A stretch of DNA of 64,000 nt from Rhodococcus wratislaviensis (GCF_900455735.1 NZ_UAUI01000022.1:372001-436000); one strand, 5' to 3'; counted from the first letter of the stretch, positions 34,237 to 44,072 are shown. Program-made: numbers and translations. The notes: a model not told the origin generated them from the letters alone.

Positions 34237-36492
34237 GTGACATTTTCTTTCACCGCGACCGTGCTGGGCTCACCTCGCATCGGTCCGAATCGCGAACTGA
34301 AGAAGGCCGTCGAGTCGTACTGGGCCGGTCGCCTCGACGCCGAAGGGCTCGACGCTCTCGCCCGGGATCTGCGACGCCAGACCTGGACGAGCCTGCGCGA
34401 CACCGGCCTCGACTCCGTGCCGGTCAATACGTTCTCGTACTACGACCATGTGCTGGACACCGCGGCGATGCTCGGCGCCCTGCCCGACCGGGTTGCCGGC
34501 AGCGACCTCGACCGGTATTTCGCCGCCGCCCGCGGCAACGACGCGGTCGCCCCGCTCGAGATGACCAAGTGGTTCGACACCAACTACCACTATCTGGTGC
34601 CGGAGATCTCCCCGACGACGACGTTCGCCCTCGACCCGTCGAAGGTGCTCCGCGAACTCGAAGAGGCACGCGCCCTGGGTATTCCGGCCCGCCCGGTGGT
34701 GGTGGGACCGGTCACGTTCCTGCTGCTGTCGAAGGCCGTCGGCTCGGACGCACCCCTCCTCGACCGCCTCGACGAACTCGTCCCGCTGTATGCGGACCTG
34801 CTCGGTCAGCTCGCCGACGCGGGCGCCGAGTGGGTGCAGATCGACGAGCCTGCGCTCGTCGCCGACCGCACACCGGAGGAGATCGCGGCGGCCAAGCGGG
34901 TCTACGACCGGTTGTCCGCGCTGGAGTCGCGACCGGCGATCCTCGTCGCGTCCTACTTCGGCAGCCTCGGCGACGCACTCCCCGCGATCGCATCGACCGG
35001 TGTCGAGGGGATCGCGATCGATCTGGTCGCCGGATCCGACACTCTCGCCACGGTTCCCGATCTGACCCGCAAGCACGTCGTCGCCGGCGTCGTCGACGGA
35101 CGCAACATCTGGCGCACCGACCTGGACGCGGCACTGGCTTCGCTCGGCACACTGCTGGGAAGTACCGGTTCGCTCGCCGTGTCGACGTCGTGCTCGCTGC
35201 TGCACGTCCCGTACACGCTCGACGCGGAGACCGGCCTCGACAAGGCGCTTCGGTCGTGGCTGGCGTTCGGCACCGAGAAGGTCCGCGAGGTCGTCACGCT
35301 CGGCACCGCACTGACCAGCGGTCGCGAGTCCGTCGAGGACGAGTTCGCGCTCGCCCGCGCGGCAGCGTCCACTCGCAGCACGGACCCGCGTCTGCACGAC
35401 GCCACGGTCCGTGCCCGGCTGGACGCGCTCACCGCGGCCGATCCGGGGCGCAGTCCCGCGGCGGAACGTCGGGAAGCCCAGTCGGCGCTGTCGCTTCCGG
35501 TGCTGCCGACCACCACGATCGGCTCCTACCCGCAGACGACGCAGATCCGCGTCGCACGCGCGGCGCGGCGCAAGGGTGAGATCGACGAGGCCGAGTACCT
35601 GAACCGGATGCGCGCCGAGGTCGCCGATGTGGTTGCGCTGCAGGAGAAGCTGGACCTCGACGTGCTGGTGCACGGCGAACCGGAACGCAACGACATGGTG
35701 CAGTACTTCGCCGAACAGTTGGACGGGTTCTTCGCGACGGACAACGGCTGGGTGCAGTCGTACGGCAGCCGCTGCGTCCGCCCGCCGATCCTGTACGGCG
35801 ACGTGCGGCGCAGCACCCCGATGACCGTCGAATGGATCACGTACGCGCAGTCGCTCACGCAGCGTCCGATGAAGGGAATGCTGACCGGTCCGGTGACGAT
35901 CCTGGCGTGGTCGTTCGTGCGCGACGACCAGCCGCTGGCCGACTCGGCCAATCAGGTGGCGCTGGCGATCCGCGACGAAACGGTGGACCTGCAGGGTGCG
36001 GGCATCCGGATCGTCCAGGTGGACGAGCCCGCGCTGCGCGAACTGCTGCCGCTGCGGGCCGCGGATCAGCCGGCCTACCTCGACTGGTCGGTCGGGGCGT
36101 TCCGTCTCGCGACGTCGGGTGTCTCGGACTCGACGCAGATCCACACCCACCTCTGCTATTCGGAGTTCGGTGAGGTCATCGAGGCCATCGCGAGGCTCGA
36201 CGCCGACGTCACCTCCATCGAGGCTGCGCGCTCGCACATGGAGGTCCTCGACGACCTCAACGCCGTCGGCTTCGATCTCGGCGTCGGCCCGGGCGTGTAC
36301 GACATCCACTCGCCGCGGGTGCCCGGTGTCGAGGAGATCGCGGCGTCGTTGCGGGAGGCGCTGAAGGCGGTGTCGGTGGAACGGCTGTGGGTCAACCCCG
36401 ACTGCGGCCTGAAGACCCGTGGCCCCGCCGAGGTCGAAGCGTCGCTGCGCAACCTCGTCGACGCGGCGAAGCTGGTCCGCGCGGAGCTGTAG
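34237..36492 (+). CDS. metE: cobalamin-independent methionine synthase MetE
   Basis: The 751-residue enzyme transfers a methyl group from methyltetrahydropteroyl-triglutamate to homocysteine. GTG 34237 follows a GGAGA site and gives the standard MetE length and N-terminus ([20 protein letters not shown]). The two TIM barrels are present. Zinc ligands include His638 and Cys640 in [10 protein letters not shown], a Glu near residue 660 and Cys723 in NPDCGLKTR. The homocysteine block [10 protein letters not shown] starts the second barrel near residue 427. Expression is under a cobalamin riboswitch just upstream. A strong inverted repeat follows the stop codon. Confidence 0.96.
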   Translation: MTFSFTATVLGSPRIGPNRELKKAVESYWAGRLDAEGLDALARDLRRQTWTSLRDTGLDSVPVNTFSYYDHVLDTAAMLGALPDRVAGSDLDRYFAAARGNDAVAPLEMTKWFDTNYHYLVPEISPTTTFALDPSKVLRELEEARALGIPARPVVVGPVTFLLLSKAVGSDAPLLDRLDELVPLYADLLGQLADAGAEWVQIDEPALVADRTPEEIAAAKRVYDRLSALESRPAILVASYFGSLGDALPAIASTGVEGIAIDLVAGSDTLATVPDLTRKHVVAGVVDGRNIWRTDLDAALASLGTLLGSTGSLAVSTSCSLLHVPYTLDAETGLDKALRSWLAFGTEKVREVVTLGTALTSGRESVEDEFALARAAASTRSTDPRLHDATVRARLDALTAADPGRSPAAERREAQSALSLPVLPTTTIGSYPQTTQIRVARAARRKGEIDEAEYLNRMRAEVADVVALQEKLDLDVLVHGEPERNDMVQYFAEQLDGFFATDNGWVQSYGSRCVRPPILYGDVRRSTPMTVEWITYAQSLTQRPMKGMLTGPVTILAWSFVRDDQPLADSANQVALAIRDETVDLQGAGIRIVQVDEPALRELLPLRAADQPAYLDWSVGAFRLATSGVSDSTQIHTHLCYSEFGEVIEAIARLDADVTSIEAARSHMEVLDDLNAVGFDLGVGPGVYDIHSPRVPGVEEIAASLREALKAVSVERLWVNPDCGLKTRGPAEVEASLRNLVDAAKLVRAEL

Positions 36493-36504
36493 GCGGCTCC
36501 GCCG

Positions 36505-36550
36505 CCCGTGAGTGGTTGAGGAGTCCCTGGACTCGTCAACCACTCACGGG
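36505..36550. terminator. bidirectional hairpin between metE and an AraC gene
   Basis: CCGTGAGTGGTTGAGGAGTCC (36506-36526) pairs with 36529-36549 over 21 bp with a single mismatch and a two-base gap. It lies 13 bp after the metE stop and contains the stop codon of the convergent AraC gene (36536). It is the most perfect of the GTGAGT-type repeats in the window. A shared terminator is the simplest reading, though no U-tract follows. Confidence 0.65.
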
Positions 36551-37543
36551 GCCGAAGGCCCTGGTCTGCGACGGATTCTCACCGAACCGGCGCCGGTAGG
36601 CCGCCGCGAAGAGGCCGAGGTTGACGTACCCCCACGCGCCGGCGATCGAGGCGACGGTCGCACCCGGCGATGCGGTGAGCAGTTCCTCCCGGATGCCCTG
36701 AAGCCGCTGCTCACGCACGTACTCGGCCGGGGTGGTGTCCAGGTATTTCCGGAACGACCCGGACAGGGTGCGGACGCTGACACCCACCGCGTCGGCGATG
36801 TCGGAGGAGGTCGGCAGTTCGCGGGCGTACTCCCGGATGTACTGGACGGCGTGCCGCACATAGCCGGGCGCCGCCGGACCGGTGGACCTGTCCGGGTCCA
36901 CTCCGGCGCGAGCCGCCCATTCGGTGAGCAGGTGACCGACGAGCAACTCCTGCAGGTTGAGCCCGATGCGCCCCTCGGTGGCGTGTCCCGGTAGCTCTCC
37001 CGTCGTCCGCATCGCGTACCCGAGGAGCGCCTGCCAGCCGGATCCACCGCCCCCGATGAAGCATTTGCGTTGCCAGAGAACATCTCCGGGGTCGAATCCC
37101 CACCACCGCACAGCCGTGTCGGCGAGCAACGTGTGGGGAACGGTGAGATTGAGCTGGACGTGGTCGGGAGAGAACTCGACGAGGTAGTCGACGCGACTGC
37201 AGTCGGCGACGAACGTGTCACCCGACGGCGTGTCCGCGGTGGCGTCGTGGTCGAGGTGGTGCCGGGCGTTGCCCCGAATGGTCGTGAGAACGAGCGCGTT
37301 TCCGGCGTCGGACGAGAAGTCGCCGACCGAGACGGGGATTCCGTAGGAGAACCGGGTGACCGTGATGTCGCCGATCTTCGTGGAGTACATGCTCGATCGG
37401 GGTGACAGTCCGACACCGAGCGGACGCACGACGTAGGGCATGTACATGCGGTCGGACCAGAGCTGGATCTCACTCCAGTCCTCCGACGTCCTGCGCTCGG
37501 CGGCCGGCGGCCGTCCCACCGCAAACGGATCCAGCGCGACCAT
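36536..37543 (-). CDS. AraC-family transcriptional regulator
   Basis: This 335-residue protein has an N-terminal AraC_binding_2-type effector domain (about residues 20-200, with DYLVEFSPDHVQLNLTVP) and a C-terminal DNA-binding domain. Its helix-turn-helix units are SSDIADAVGVSVRTLSGSFR near 260 and TVASIAGAWGYVNLGLFAAAY near 306, with the family's RRRFGENPSQTR ending. It is divergent from the GntP permease gene with 122 bp between, so it may control that catabolic operon. The downstream IclR gene is a second candidate regulator. Confidence 0.9.
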   Translation of the reverse strand: MVALDPFAVGRPPAAERRTSEDWSEIQLWSDRMYMPYVVRPLGVGLSPRSSMYSTKIGDITVTRFSYGIPVSVGDFSSDAGNALVLTTIRGNARHHLDHDATADTPSGDTFVADCSRVDYLVEFSPDHVQLNLTVPHTLLADTAVRWWGFDPGDVLWQRKCFIGGGGSGWQALLGYAMRTTGELPGHATEGRIGLNLQELLVGHLLTEWAARAGVDPDRSTGPAAPGYVRHAVQYIREYARELPTSSDIADAVGVSVRTLSGSFRKYLDTTPAEYVREQRLQGIREELLTASPGATVASIAGAWGYVNLGLFAAAYRRRFGENPSQTRAFGPVSG

Positions 37544-37665
37544 GCGTCGAGTATCCCACCCACACGGGGCCGGAGGCCCATTGCTTATATCGTGAGTGTG
37601 TGCTCATAATATGGGTGTACCTGTGACACCAGTCACTGCCCCGCCTCCTCGATAAGGACGCGCAC

Positions 37666-39096
37666 ATGTCAGACGTAGCAATCCTGATCAACACCACGGT
37701 CGCCGTTGCGGCGGTCGTTCTGATGATCGTGCGTTTCAAGTTCAACCCAGTGGTGTCACTGGTCGTCGGATCCGCCTACCTCGGACTCACGACGGGACTC
37801 GGCACGGCCGAAACGGTGGAAGTCATCAGCACCGGTTTCGGCGACATCATGGCCGAAGTGGGACTCCTGATCGCCTTCGGCGTCCTGATGGGCGCCATGT
37901 TGAAAGAAATGGGCGCGATCCAGCGCCTGGTCGGAACGCTTCTGCGGGTGTTCGGGCCGAAACGAATGCCCTATGCGATGTCGCTGACGATCGCGACGTT
38001 GCTGCAGTCCATCTTCCTCGACGTCCTGCTCGTCATCTCGGCGCCGCTCGCCCGCAACCTCGCACCGAAGGTCGGCCGGGTCGGGACCGCACGCATGGCC
38101 ACCGCCCTCGCCATCGGCCTGGAGTGCGGCATCGTCCTCATGGTTCCCGGTGTCGGCGCCCTCGCCCTCGCCGGACTTCTCGGTGTGCCGCTCGGCAAGA
38201 TGCTGATCTTCGGGCTGATCCTGGTGATCCCGACCGTCGCGATATCGGTCGCGATCATGTCGTTCCTGTTCACCCGCGGTTGGTGGAACCCGGAGAAGGA
38301 CGAGGAGCACTTCCATCAGACGGTCGTCGACGACGAAGAGGACGAGTGGACCGACGGCGGCAGCGGCGGGACCACCCCTCGGCCCGATGTCGGCGGTGGC
38401 GTCGCCCAGGCGCAACGCGCCGCGACCGTCACCACCGAGCGGACCGAACACGACCGTCCGCTGATCCTGCTCCTCGCTCCGCTGCTCGTCTCGCTCCTTC
38501 TCATCGCGACCGGCGCGATCCTGGACATCGCCGAGATCAGTAATCCGGTCGTCTCGTTCGTGTCGGAACCCCTCATCGCGTTGCTGATCGGACTGATCGG
38601 CACCAGCTTCGTCGGACGGTTCAGCGTCGGCCAGCACCGCATCCAGAAGGCGATCGCCAGTGGTTTCAGCGAGAGCGGCCAGATCCTCATCCTCACCGGC
38701 GTCGGCGGGTCACTCGCCGCGACCATCGCCGCGGTCGGCCTCGGCGACATCCTCGGCAAGTACTTCACCGCCAATCACGCGGCTCCGCTGCTGATGGTCT
38801 GGGTGGTCGCCGCCGTCCTGCACATCGCTGTCGGCTCGGTGACCATCTCCGCCATCACCGCCGCGGGCATCCTCGCACCCATCGCGCCCACCCTCGGCCT
38901 CGACCCCGTCCTCATCGCCCTCGCGGCCGGCGCCGGCTCCCTGTTCGCGGTGCATGTCACCAGCAACACGTTCTGGCTGCTGCAGTCCTTGATGGGTCAG
39001 ACCACACGAGGCACGCTGAAGACGTGTTCGGTGGGAGTATCGGTGGCATCGGTCGTCGCAATACTGCTCGTCCTGCCCATGAGCCTCGTTCTCTGA
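37666..39096 (+). CDS. GntP-family carboxylate/gluconate permease
   Basis: The 476-residue protein has about twelve hydrophobic helices of the GntP/DsdX type: VVSLVVGSAYLGLTTGL near residue 30, GFGDIMAEVGLLIAFGVLMG near 57 and the second-half repeat GFSESGQILILTGVGGSL near 325. A charged, Gly/Pro-rich cytoplasmic loop at about residues 205-265 is long for the family. GntP members bring in gluconate, glycerate, D-serine or related hydroxy acids with protons. It is the first gene of an operon with acyl-CoA-type and glycerate enzymes, so the substrate is probably a hydroxylated carboxylic acid. Confidence 0.92.
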   Translation: MSDVAILINTTVAVAAVVLMIVRFKFNPVVSLVVGSAYLGLTTGLGTAETVEVISTGFGDIMAEVGLLIAFGVLMGAMLKEMGAIQRLVGTLLRVFGPKRMPYAMSLTIATLLQSIFLDVLLVISAPLARNLAPKVGRVGTARMATALAIGLECGIVLMVPGVGALALAGLLGVPLGKMLIFGLILVIPTVAISVAIMSFLFTRGWWNPEKDEEHFHQTVVDDEEDEWTDGGSGGTTPRPDVGGGVAQAQRAATVTTERTEHDRPLILLLAPLLVSLLLIATGAILDIAEISNPVVSFVSEPLIALLIGLIGTSFVGRFSVGQHRIQKAIASGFSESGQILILTGVGGSLAATIAAVGLGDILGKYFTANHAAPLLMVWVVAAVLHIAVGSVTISAITAAGILAPIAPTLGLDPVLIALAAGAGSLFAVHVTSNTFWLLQSLMGQTTRGTLKTCSVGVSVASVVAILLVLPMSLVL

Positions 39097-39121
39097 GCGT
39101 CACTATCAGTTAAGGATCACC

Positions 39122-40375
39122 ATGTTCTCCGACAACACCATTCGGCCACTCGACGGGGTGCGCGTACTCGAACTGGGTAACTACATCGCCGCTCCGACCG
39201 CGGGCCGGATGCTCGCCGACTTCGGGGCCGAGGTCATCAAGGTGGAGCGCCCGAAGACCGGCGACGAACTGCGCAACTGGCGGCTCTACTCCGGCGACAC
39301 CTCGATGCTGTACCGCACGATCAACCGCAACAAGAAGTCGATCGTGCTGGACCTGCGCACCGAGGAAGGCCGGCAGCTCGTCCTCGACCTCGCCGCCAAG
39401 TGCGACATCCTGCTGGAGAACTTCCGGCCGGGAACCTTGGAGAAGTGGGGTATCGGACCGGACGCGTTGAACGCGGCCAATCCGGACCTGGTGATCACCC
39501 GCATCTCGGCGTTCGGGCAGACCGGGCCGATGTCGCAGCGGCCGGGATTCGCCGCGGTCGCGGAGGCCGCGGGCGGATTCCGTGAACTCGTCGGCGACCC
39601 GGACCGGCCACCGGTGCGGGTGGGGGTGTCGATCGGCGACTCGATCGCCGGCCTCTACGCGGCCTTCGGTGCGGTGATGGCCCTGTTCCAGCGCGAGGCC
39701 GCGAAGGTCGCCGGAACGCAGGGTCCGTCCCTGCCGCACCGGATCATCGACGTCGCGCTCAACGAATCGATCCTGTCGATGATGGAGTCGCTGATCCCCG
39801 ACTACCTCGCGTACGGCATCAAACGCGAACGCGTCGGCGGCCGGATGGAGGGCATCGCCCCGTCGAACGCGTACATCTGCAGCGACGGCAACAGCATCAT
39901 CATCGCCGGCAACGGTGACGCCATCTTCCAGCGCTACATGGACATCATCGGCCGCCCCGACCTCGGCGCCGACCCGGACCTGTCCACCAACGCCGGACGG
40001 TGGGCGCGCCGAGACGAACTCGACGCGGCGATCGGTGAGTGGACGATCCAGTACTCGCGCGACGAGGCGCTGAAGATCCTCGATACCGCCGGGGTGCCGT
40101 CGGGTCCGATCAACACCGCCGCCGACATCTGCAGCGACGAGCAGTACGCGGCCCGCAACATGATTCAGCAGTTCACCGTCGACACCGGTGAGGCCGAGCC
40201 GAAGCAGGTCGGGTTCCCCGGCATCGTCCCGGTGATCGGCGGGAAGTCGCTGCCCATCCGCAGCGTCGGTCCGGACCTCGGCGAGCACACCCGGGAGGTT
40301 CTCGAAACGCTGCTCGGTAAGACCCCGGAACAGATCGACTCCATCGTCAACGACACAGTAGGTGGCCTCTCATGA
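39122..40375 (+). CDS. class III (CaiB/BaiF) CoA-transferase
   Basis: This 417-residue CoA-transferase moves CoA from a donor such as succinyl-CoA to a free carboxylate. The N-terminus PLDGVRVLELGNYIAAPTAG is the classic family start, and the catalytic Asp is near residue 165 (VSIGDSIAGLYAAFG). NRNKKSIVLDLRTEEGRQL and LLENFRPGTLEKWG are further family blocks. It starts 25 bp after the permease gene and overlaps the lyase gene by four bases. In this cluster it should activate the imported acid before C-C cleavage. Confidence 0.92.
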   Translation: MFSDNTIRPLDGVRVLELGNYIAAPTAGRMLADFGAEVIKVERPKTGDELRNWRLYSGDTSMLYRTINRNKKSIVLDLRTEEGRQLVLDLAAKCDILLENFRPGTLEKWGIGPDALNAANPDLVITRISAFGQTGPMSQRPGFAAVAEAAGGFRELVGDPDRPPVRVGVSIGDSIAGLYAAFGAVMALFQREAAKVAGTQGPSLPHRIIDVALNESILSMMESLIPDYLAYGIKRERVGGRMEGIAPSNAYICSDGNSIIIAGNGDAIFQRYMDIIGRPDLGADPDLSTNAGRWARRDELDAAIGEWTIQYSRDEALKILDTAGVPSGPINTAADICSDEQYAARNMIQQFTVDTGEAEPKQVGFPGIVPVIGGKSLPIRSVGPDLGEHTREVLETLLGKTPEQIDSIVNDTVGGLS

Positions 40376-41310
40376 CGCAGTCCTTCGAATCACGCACCCT
40401 GCTCCGCGACGTCACCCTGCGTGACGGATTGCAGTTGACGGGCAAGATGCTGCCCACCGCCCGGAAGCTCGAGATCGCCCGGCGACTTCTCGAACTCGGC
40501 GTGCCCGCGCTCGAGATCGGGTCGATGGCCCGCCCGGACCTCGTCCCGCCGATGGCGAACACCGTCGAGGTGATCTCGGAACTGACCCCGGAGGAACTGG
40601 ACCACTGCTGGGTGTGGGTGGCGACGCCCCGGCACGTGGAGAAGGCCGCCGCCGCCGGCGCACGCCATTTCCAGTACTGCTTCTCCGCCTCCGATTCCCA
40701 CAACCAGGCGAACATCGGACGTTCCACCGAGGACAGCCTCGCCGCGATGCCCGCCGCGATCGAACTCGCACAGGAAGTCGGCGGCAGCATCCAACTGTGC
40801 ATCGCGACGTCGTTCACCTGCCCGTTCGAGGGCCGGGTGCCGGAGCAGCGGGTCATCGACATCGCCAACGATCCGCGCGCCCACGGCGCCGTCGACGTCG
40901 TCGTCTGCGACACCCTCGGCCAGGCCGTCCCTGCCGAGGTGTACTCGCTCGTCTCCCGGGTCCGGCTCGAAACCCCGCAGCGGGGCATCGTCTTCCACGG
41001 TCACGACACCTGGGGTCTGGGGGTCGCGAACAGTCTCGCCGCGGTCGCGGCAGGCGCGATGACCGTCGACGGCGCCCTCGGCGGACTCGGCGGCTGCCCG
41101 TTCGCACCCGGCGCCAGCGGCAACACCGCCAGCGAGGACCTGCTGTTCGCCACCCGCCCGGACTGGCTGAACCCCACCACGTTCGGATCCCTCGTGGAAC
41201 TGTCCGAGAAGACTCTCGCCGAACTCGGTGAAGCCAACCGGTCCAAGGCCGCCCAGGGTGCGCGCTCCAATGCCACCGCGTTCGAGTGGGTCATCGGCGG
41301 CGGCCGATGA
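40372..41310 (+). CDS. HMG-CoA-lyase-like acyl-CoA lyase
   Basis: This 312-residue TIM-barrel lyase belongs to the DRE-TIM group with HMG-CoA lyase. The metal-binding start LLRDVTLRDGLQLTGK (residues 10-25) has the catalytic Arg-Asp pair. IATSFTCPFEGRV and VVVCDTLGQAVP are substrate-side strands, and FHGHDTWGLGVAN near 220 carries the two metal His residues. GGLGGCPFAPGASGNTASED near 247 contains the flexible-loop catalytic Cys. It should cleave a 3-hydroxy-acyl-CoA to acetyl-CoA and a keto compound. Coupling to the CoA-transferase and, downstream, to a 2-ketoacid reductase suggests the second product is a 2-oxoacid. Confidence 0.92.
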   Translation: MTQSFESRTLLRDVTLRDGLQLTGKMLPTARKLEIARRLLELGVPALEIGSMARPDLVPPMANTVEVISELTPEELDHCWVWVATPRHVEKAAAAGARHFQYCFSASDSHNQANIGRSTEDSLAAMPAAIELAQEVGGSIQLCIATSFTCPFEGRVPEQRVIDIANDPRAHGAVDVVVCDTLGQAVPAEVYSLVSRVRLETPQRGIVFHGHDTWGLGVANSLAAVAAGAMTVDGALGGLGGCPFAPGASGNTASEDLLFATRPDWLNPTTFGSLVELSEKTLAELGEANRSKAAQGARSNATAFEWVIGGGR

Positions 41311-42302
41311 GCGCGGCCCGGTTCTACGTCACCACCCCGATCCCCGAACCCGCTCTCACGCTGCTGCGCGCCGCGGGAAGCGTCGAGGTCCCCGACGAGC
41401 TTCCGGACGCCGCCCGGCTGCGGGAGGTCTGCGTGTCCGGCGACTACGACGTGGTGGTGTCACAGCTCCGCGACACGTTCGACGCCGACCTCCTGGCCGC
41501 CGCGAAGATCCGCGGGATCTCCAACTACGCGGTCGGGTTCAACAACGTCGACATCGGGGCGGCCACCGCGAACTCGATACTCGTCGGCAACACACCCGGT
41601 GTGCTCACCGACGCCACCGCCGACGTCGCGATGCTGCTGATCATGGCCACCGCCCGCCGCGCCGTGGAGGCCGACACGTTCGTCCGCGCCGGACGGTTCA
41701 CCGGATGGGAACCGAACCTGCTTCTCGGCCAGGATGTTTCGGGCCGAACGCTCGGTCTCGCCGGGTTCGGGCGGATCGCGCGGGCGACCGCGAAACGGGC
41801 ACTGGCCTTCGGGATGCAGGTGCTGTTCTGTCCGCGGCCGCCCGGCGACCGGCCGGTGCCGGACGCGGAACTCGGGGAGTTCGCCGGACTCGTCACCCAC
41901 ACCGATTGGGACACCCTCGTCACCACCAGCGACTACCTGTCGCTGCACGTGCCCCTCACCGCGCAGACCCGCCACCTGGTCGATGCGGGTGTGCTGGCGG
42001 CGATGAAGCCCTCCGCGATCCTGATCAACACGGCCCGCGGTCCCGTCGTCGACGAAGCTGCTCTCGTCGCCGCCCTGAAGTCCGGGGAGATCGCCGGGGC
42101 CGGACTGGACGTCTACGAGGACGAGCCCGCGCTCGCCCCGGGACTCGCGGAACTGTCGAACACGGTCCTGCTCCCCCACCTCGGCAGCGCCACGGTGTCG
42201 GTGCGCGCCGAGATGGCGAGACTGTGCGCCGAGAACGCTGTGGCCATGGCACAGAACCGGATTCCGCCGCATCCGGTCAACCCGGAAGCCTGGAACTCAT
42301 GA
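41307..42302 (+). CDS. D-2-hydroxyacid dehydrogenase, glyoxylate/hydroxypyruvate reductase type
   Basis: The 331-residue NAD(P)H-dependent enzyme starts at ATG 41307, which overlaps the lyase stop (ATGA). The Rossmann motif is LGLAGFGRIARATAKRA near residue 148. Catalytic residues sit in INTARGPVVDEAAL (Arg near 243), VYEDEPAL (Glu near 271) and LLPHLGSAT (His near 289). This is the GyaR/GhrB pattern. With a glycerate kinase directly downstream, hydroxypyruvate to D-glycerate is the most sensible reaction; glyoxylate reduction is the alternative. Confidence 0.91.
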   Translation: MSAARFYVTTPIPEPALTLLRAAGSVEVPDELPDAARLREVCVSGDYDVVVSQLRDTFDADLLAAAKIRGISNYAVGFNNVDIGAATANSILVGNTPGVLTDATADVAMLLIMATARRAVEADTFVRAGRFTGWEPNLLLGQDVSGRTLGLAGFGRIARATAKRALAFGMQVLFCPRPPGDRPVPDAELGEFAGLVTHTDWDTLVTTSDYLSLHVPLTAQTRHLVDAGVLAAMKPSAILINTARGPVVDEAALVAALKSGEIAGAGLDVYEDEPALAPGLAELSNTVLLPHLGSATVSVRAEMARLCAENAVAMAQNRIPPHPVNPEAWNS

Positions 42303-43291
42303 CGGTTCTGATCGCCCCCGACAGTTTCAAGGGCACCTACACCGCCGGTGAGGTCGCCGATGCCGTCGCCGGCGGGGTCGAGTCGTCCGGCGGCACCGCG
42401 ATCAGGCTGCCGGTCGCCGACGGCGGCGAGGGCACCCTCGACGTTCTCACCGTCCCCCTCGGACTGCGCCCGGTCACCACCCGGTCCCGCAACCCCTGGG
42501 GCAGCCCGTGCCGGCCGACGTACGGACTGTCCGACGACGGGACCGCGGTCATCGAGATCGCCGCCGCCTCCGGGATCACCACGCCGCACGACGGTCCCCG
42601 CGACCCGGTCACCGCCACCACCTACGGCACCGGGATGCTCGTCGCCGACGCCGCCCGGCGCGGTGCCCGGCACATCGTCGTCGCGGCCGGCGGGTCCGCC
42701 ACCACGGACGGCGGCACCGGGGCCATCGCCGCCATCGAGACGGGCGGCGGACTCCGGGGCGCCTCCGTCACCGTGCTGACCGACGTCACCACCCGGTATG
42801 TCGACGCCGCCAGGGCGTTCGGACCGCAGAAGGGCGCCGACGCGGGCGCCGTGCAACTCCTCACGCGGCAACTCGAGGCGAAGGCGCGGGCCCTGCCCCG
42901 CGACCCGTCGAGTGTCGACGGGACCGGCGCGGCAGGCGGGTTCTCCGGCGGGATGTGGGCACGGTACGGCGCCGAACTACGCTCGGGCGCCGATTACATC
43001 CTCGACGTGATCGGCTTCGACACCCTGGCCGCGGACGCGTCGGCGATCGTCGTCGGCGAAGGCAGGCTCGACGGACAGACGAAGGCGGGCAAGATCATCT
43101 CCGCGGTCCTCGCCCGCGCGGGCGCGTCCCCGGTGTACGCCGTCGTCGGCTCCGTCGGTGACGATCTCGGCGACTACCGGTCCCGGTTCGCCGACGTGAT
43201 CGTCGCTACCGACGCCGTGGCCATGCACGAAGCCGGACGCGCGATTGCGGCGGGTCTCATGACGGGTAGCGGCCGCCCAGCGTCCGGGTGA
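42299..43291 (+). CDS. glycerate kinase (GckA/GlxK, type I)
   Basis: This 330-residue kinase starts MTVLIAPDSFKGTYTAGE, the hallmark of the glycerate kinase type I family, with ATG 42299 overlapping the upstream stop (ATGA). Other blocks are RLPVADGGEGTLDVL near residue 39, VVAAGGSATTDGGTGAIAA near 124, DGTGAAGGFSGGM near 207 and VVGEGRLDGQTKAGK near 250. Members form 2-phosphoglycerate from D-glycerate and ATP. It ends the operon and gives the pathway a direct exit into glycolysis. Its 3' end overlaps the convergent IclR gene by 35 bp. Confidence 0.93.
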   Translation: MTVLIAPDSFKGTYTAGEVADAVAGGVESSGGTAIRLPVADGGEGTLDVLTVPLGLRPVTTRSRNPWGSPCRPTYGLSDDGTAVIEIAAASGITTPHDGPRDPVTATTYGTGMLVADAARRGARHIVVAAGGSATTDGGTGAIAAIETGGGLRGASVTVLTDVTTRYVDAARAFGPQKGADAGAVQLLTRQLEAKARALPRDPSSVDGTGAAGGFSGGMWARYGAELRSGADYILDVIGFDTLAADASAIVVGEGRLDGQTKAGKIISAVLARAGASPVYAVVGSVGDDLGDYRSRFADVIVATDAVAMHEAGRAIAAGLMTGSGRPASG

Positions 43292-44042
43292 CCTGCTCGG
43301 CGCTGCCGACGAGCAGATCCACCCACTTCTCGCACTGTTCGAGCGGCATGCGCAGTGTCGGCCCGCTGATCGCCAGCGCACCGATCACGTCGGCGGACGA
43401 ATCGAACACGGGCGCAGCCAAACCCGAGGCACTGTCCTCCCGCTCCCCCGCGGTGATGGCGTACCCGTCCGCCTTGGCCTGGTGGATCAGTTCGCGCAGC
43501 ACCGCCGTGTCGGTGACGGTGCCCTCGGTCATCGGCTCGATGGGGCCGGCGAGGACCTGTTCGGTAAGGTCCGGGTTCCAGGCGAGCAGCACCCGGCCCG
43601 CCGATCCCGCGGGCAGGGGGACGATCTTCCCGACGTACATGTTGCGGCGCAGCGCGTGCTCGGTCTCCGCGATGGCCACGCACACGCGGTAGCCCTGCTC
43701 GACCCGGAAGAAGCTGGCGGTCTCGCCGGTGGCGTCGCGGATCTCCTTCAGTACCGGCGTGACGACAGCCAGGACGTCGAGTCCCTTGGTGGCTGTCGCG
43801 GCCCAGAACGCCATCTTCACGCCGATCCGGATCTGGTCGCCCGTGCGGTCGAGGAATTCCTGGGCCACCAGGTTGCTGACCAGCCGTTGGACCGTCGACG
43901 TCGGCAGACCCGTCGCCTGGTGGAGCTCACCCAGCGTCATCGACGGACGCGTCAGGCTGAAGGCATCGAGGATCTCCCTGATCTTGCTCAGCACCAGCAA
44001 CGGTTGGTGCTTGGAGGTCAATTCGCCGTCTTCCGCTCGCAT
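43257..44042 (-). CDS. IclR-family transcriptional regulator
   Basis: With ATG 44042 the protein has 261 residues, the usual IclR size; the frame extends upstream to 44108 through a palindrome and is probably not coding there. The winged helix occupies residues 15-75 (MTLGELHQATGLPTSTVQRLV), and the effector domain follows (LPAGSAGRVLLAW near 160 and the ligand pocket ITAGEREDSASGLAAPVFD near 205). It converges on the glycerate kinase gene and is probably the local regulator of the catabolic operon, with a candidate operator at 44073-44112. Confidence 0.9.
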   Translation of the reverse strand: MRAEDGELTSKHQPLLVLSKIREILDAFSLTRPSMTLGELHQATGLPTSTVQRLVSNLVAQEFLDRTGDQIRIGVKMAFWAATATKGLDVLAVVTPVLKEIRDATGETASFFRVEQGYRVCVAIAETEHALRRNMYVGKIVPLPAGSAGRVLLAWNPDLTEQVLAGPIEPMTEGTVTDTAVLRELIHQAKADGYAITAGEREDSASGLAAPVFDSSADVIGALAISGPTLRMPLEQCEKWVDLLVGSAEQVTRTLGGRYPS

Positions 44043-44072
44043 ACCCTCGACGATAGTCGCCCTCACCAGCAC

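Noticed and set aside
34270-36543. 757-codon open frame antisense to metE
   Set aside because: Its composition is the complement of metE codon usage; metE has every family motif.
37580-37625. GTGAGTGTGTGCTCA near the GntP promoter as another GTGAGT hairpin
   Set aside because: The arms are too short and imperfect to stand apart from chance; it may still be part of an AraC or promoter site.
41228-42298. Long upstream extension of the glycerate kinase frame
   Set aside because: It lies entirely over the dehydrogenase gene in another frame and is Arg/Pro-rich noise typical of high-GC DNA.
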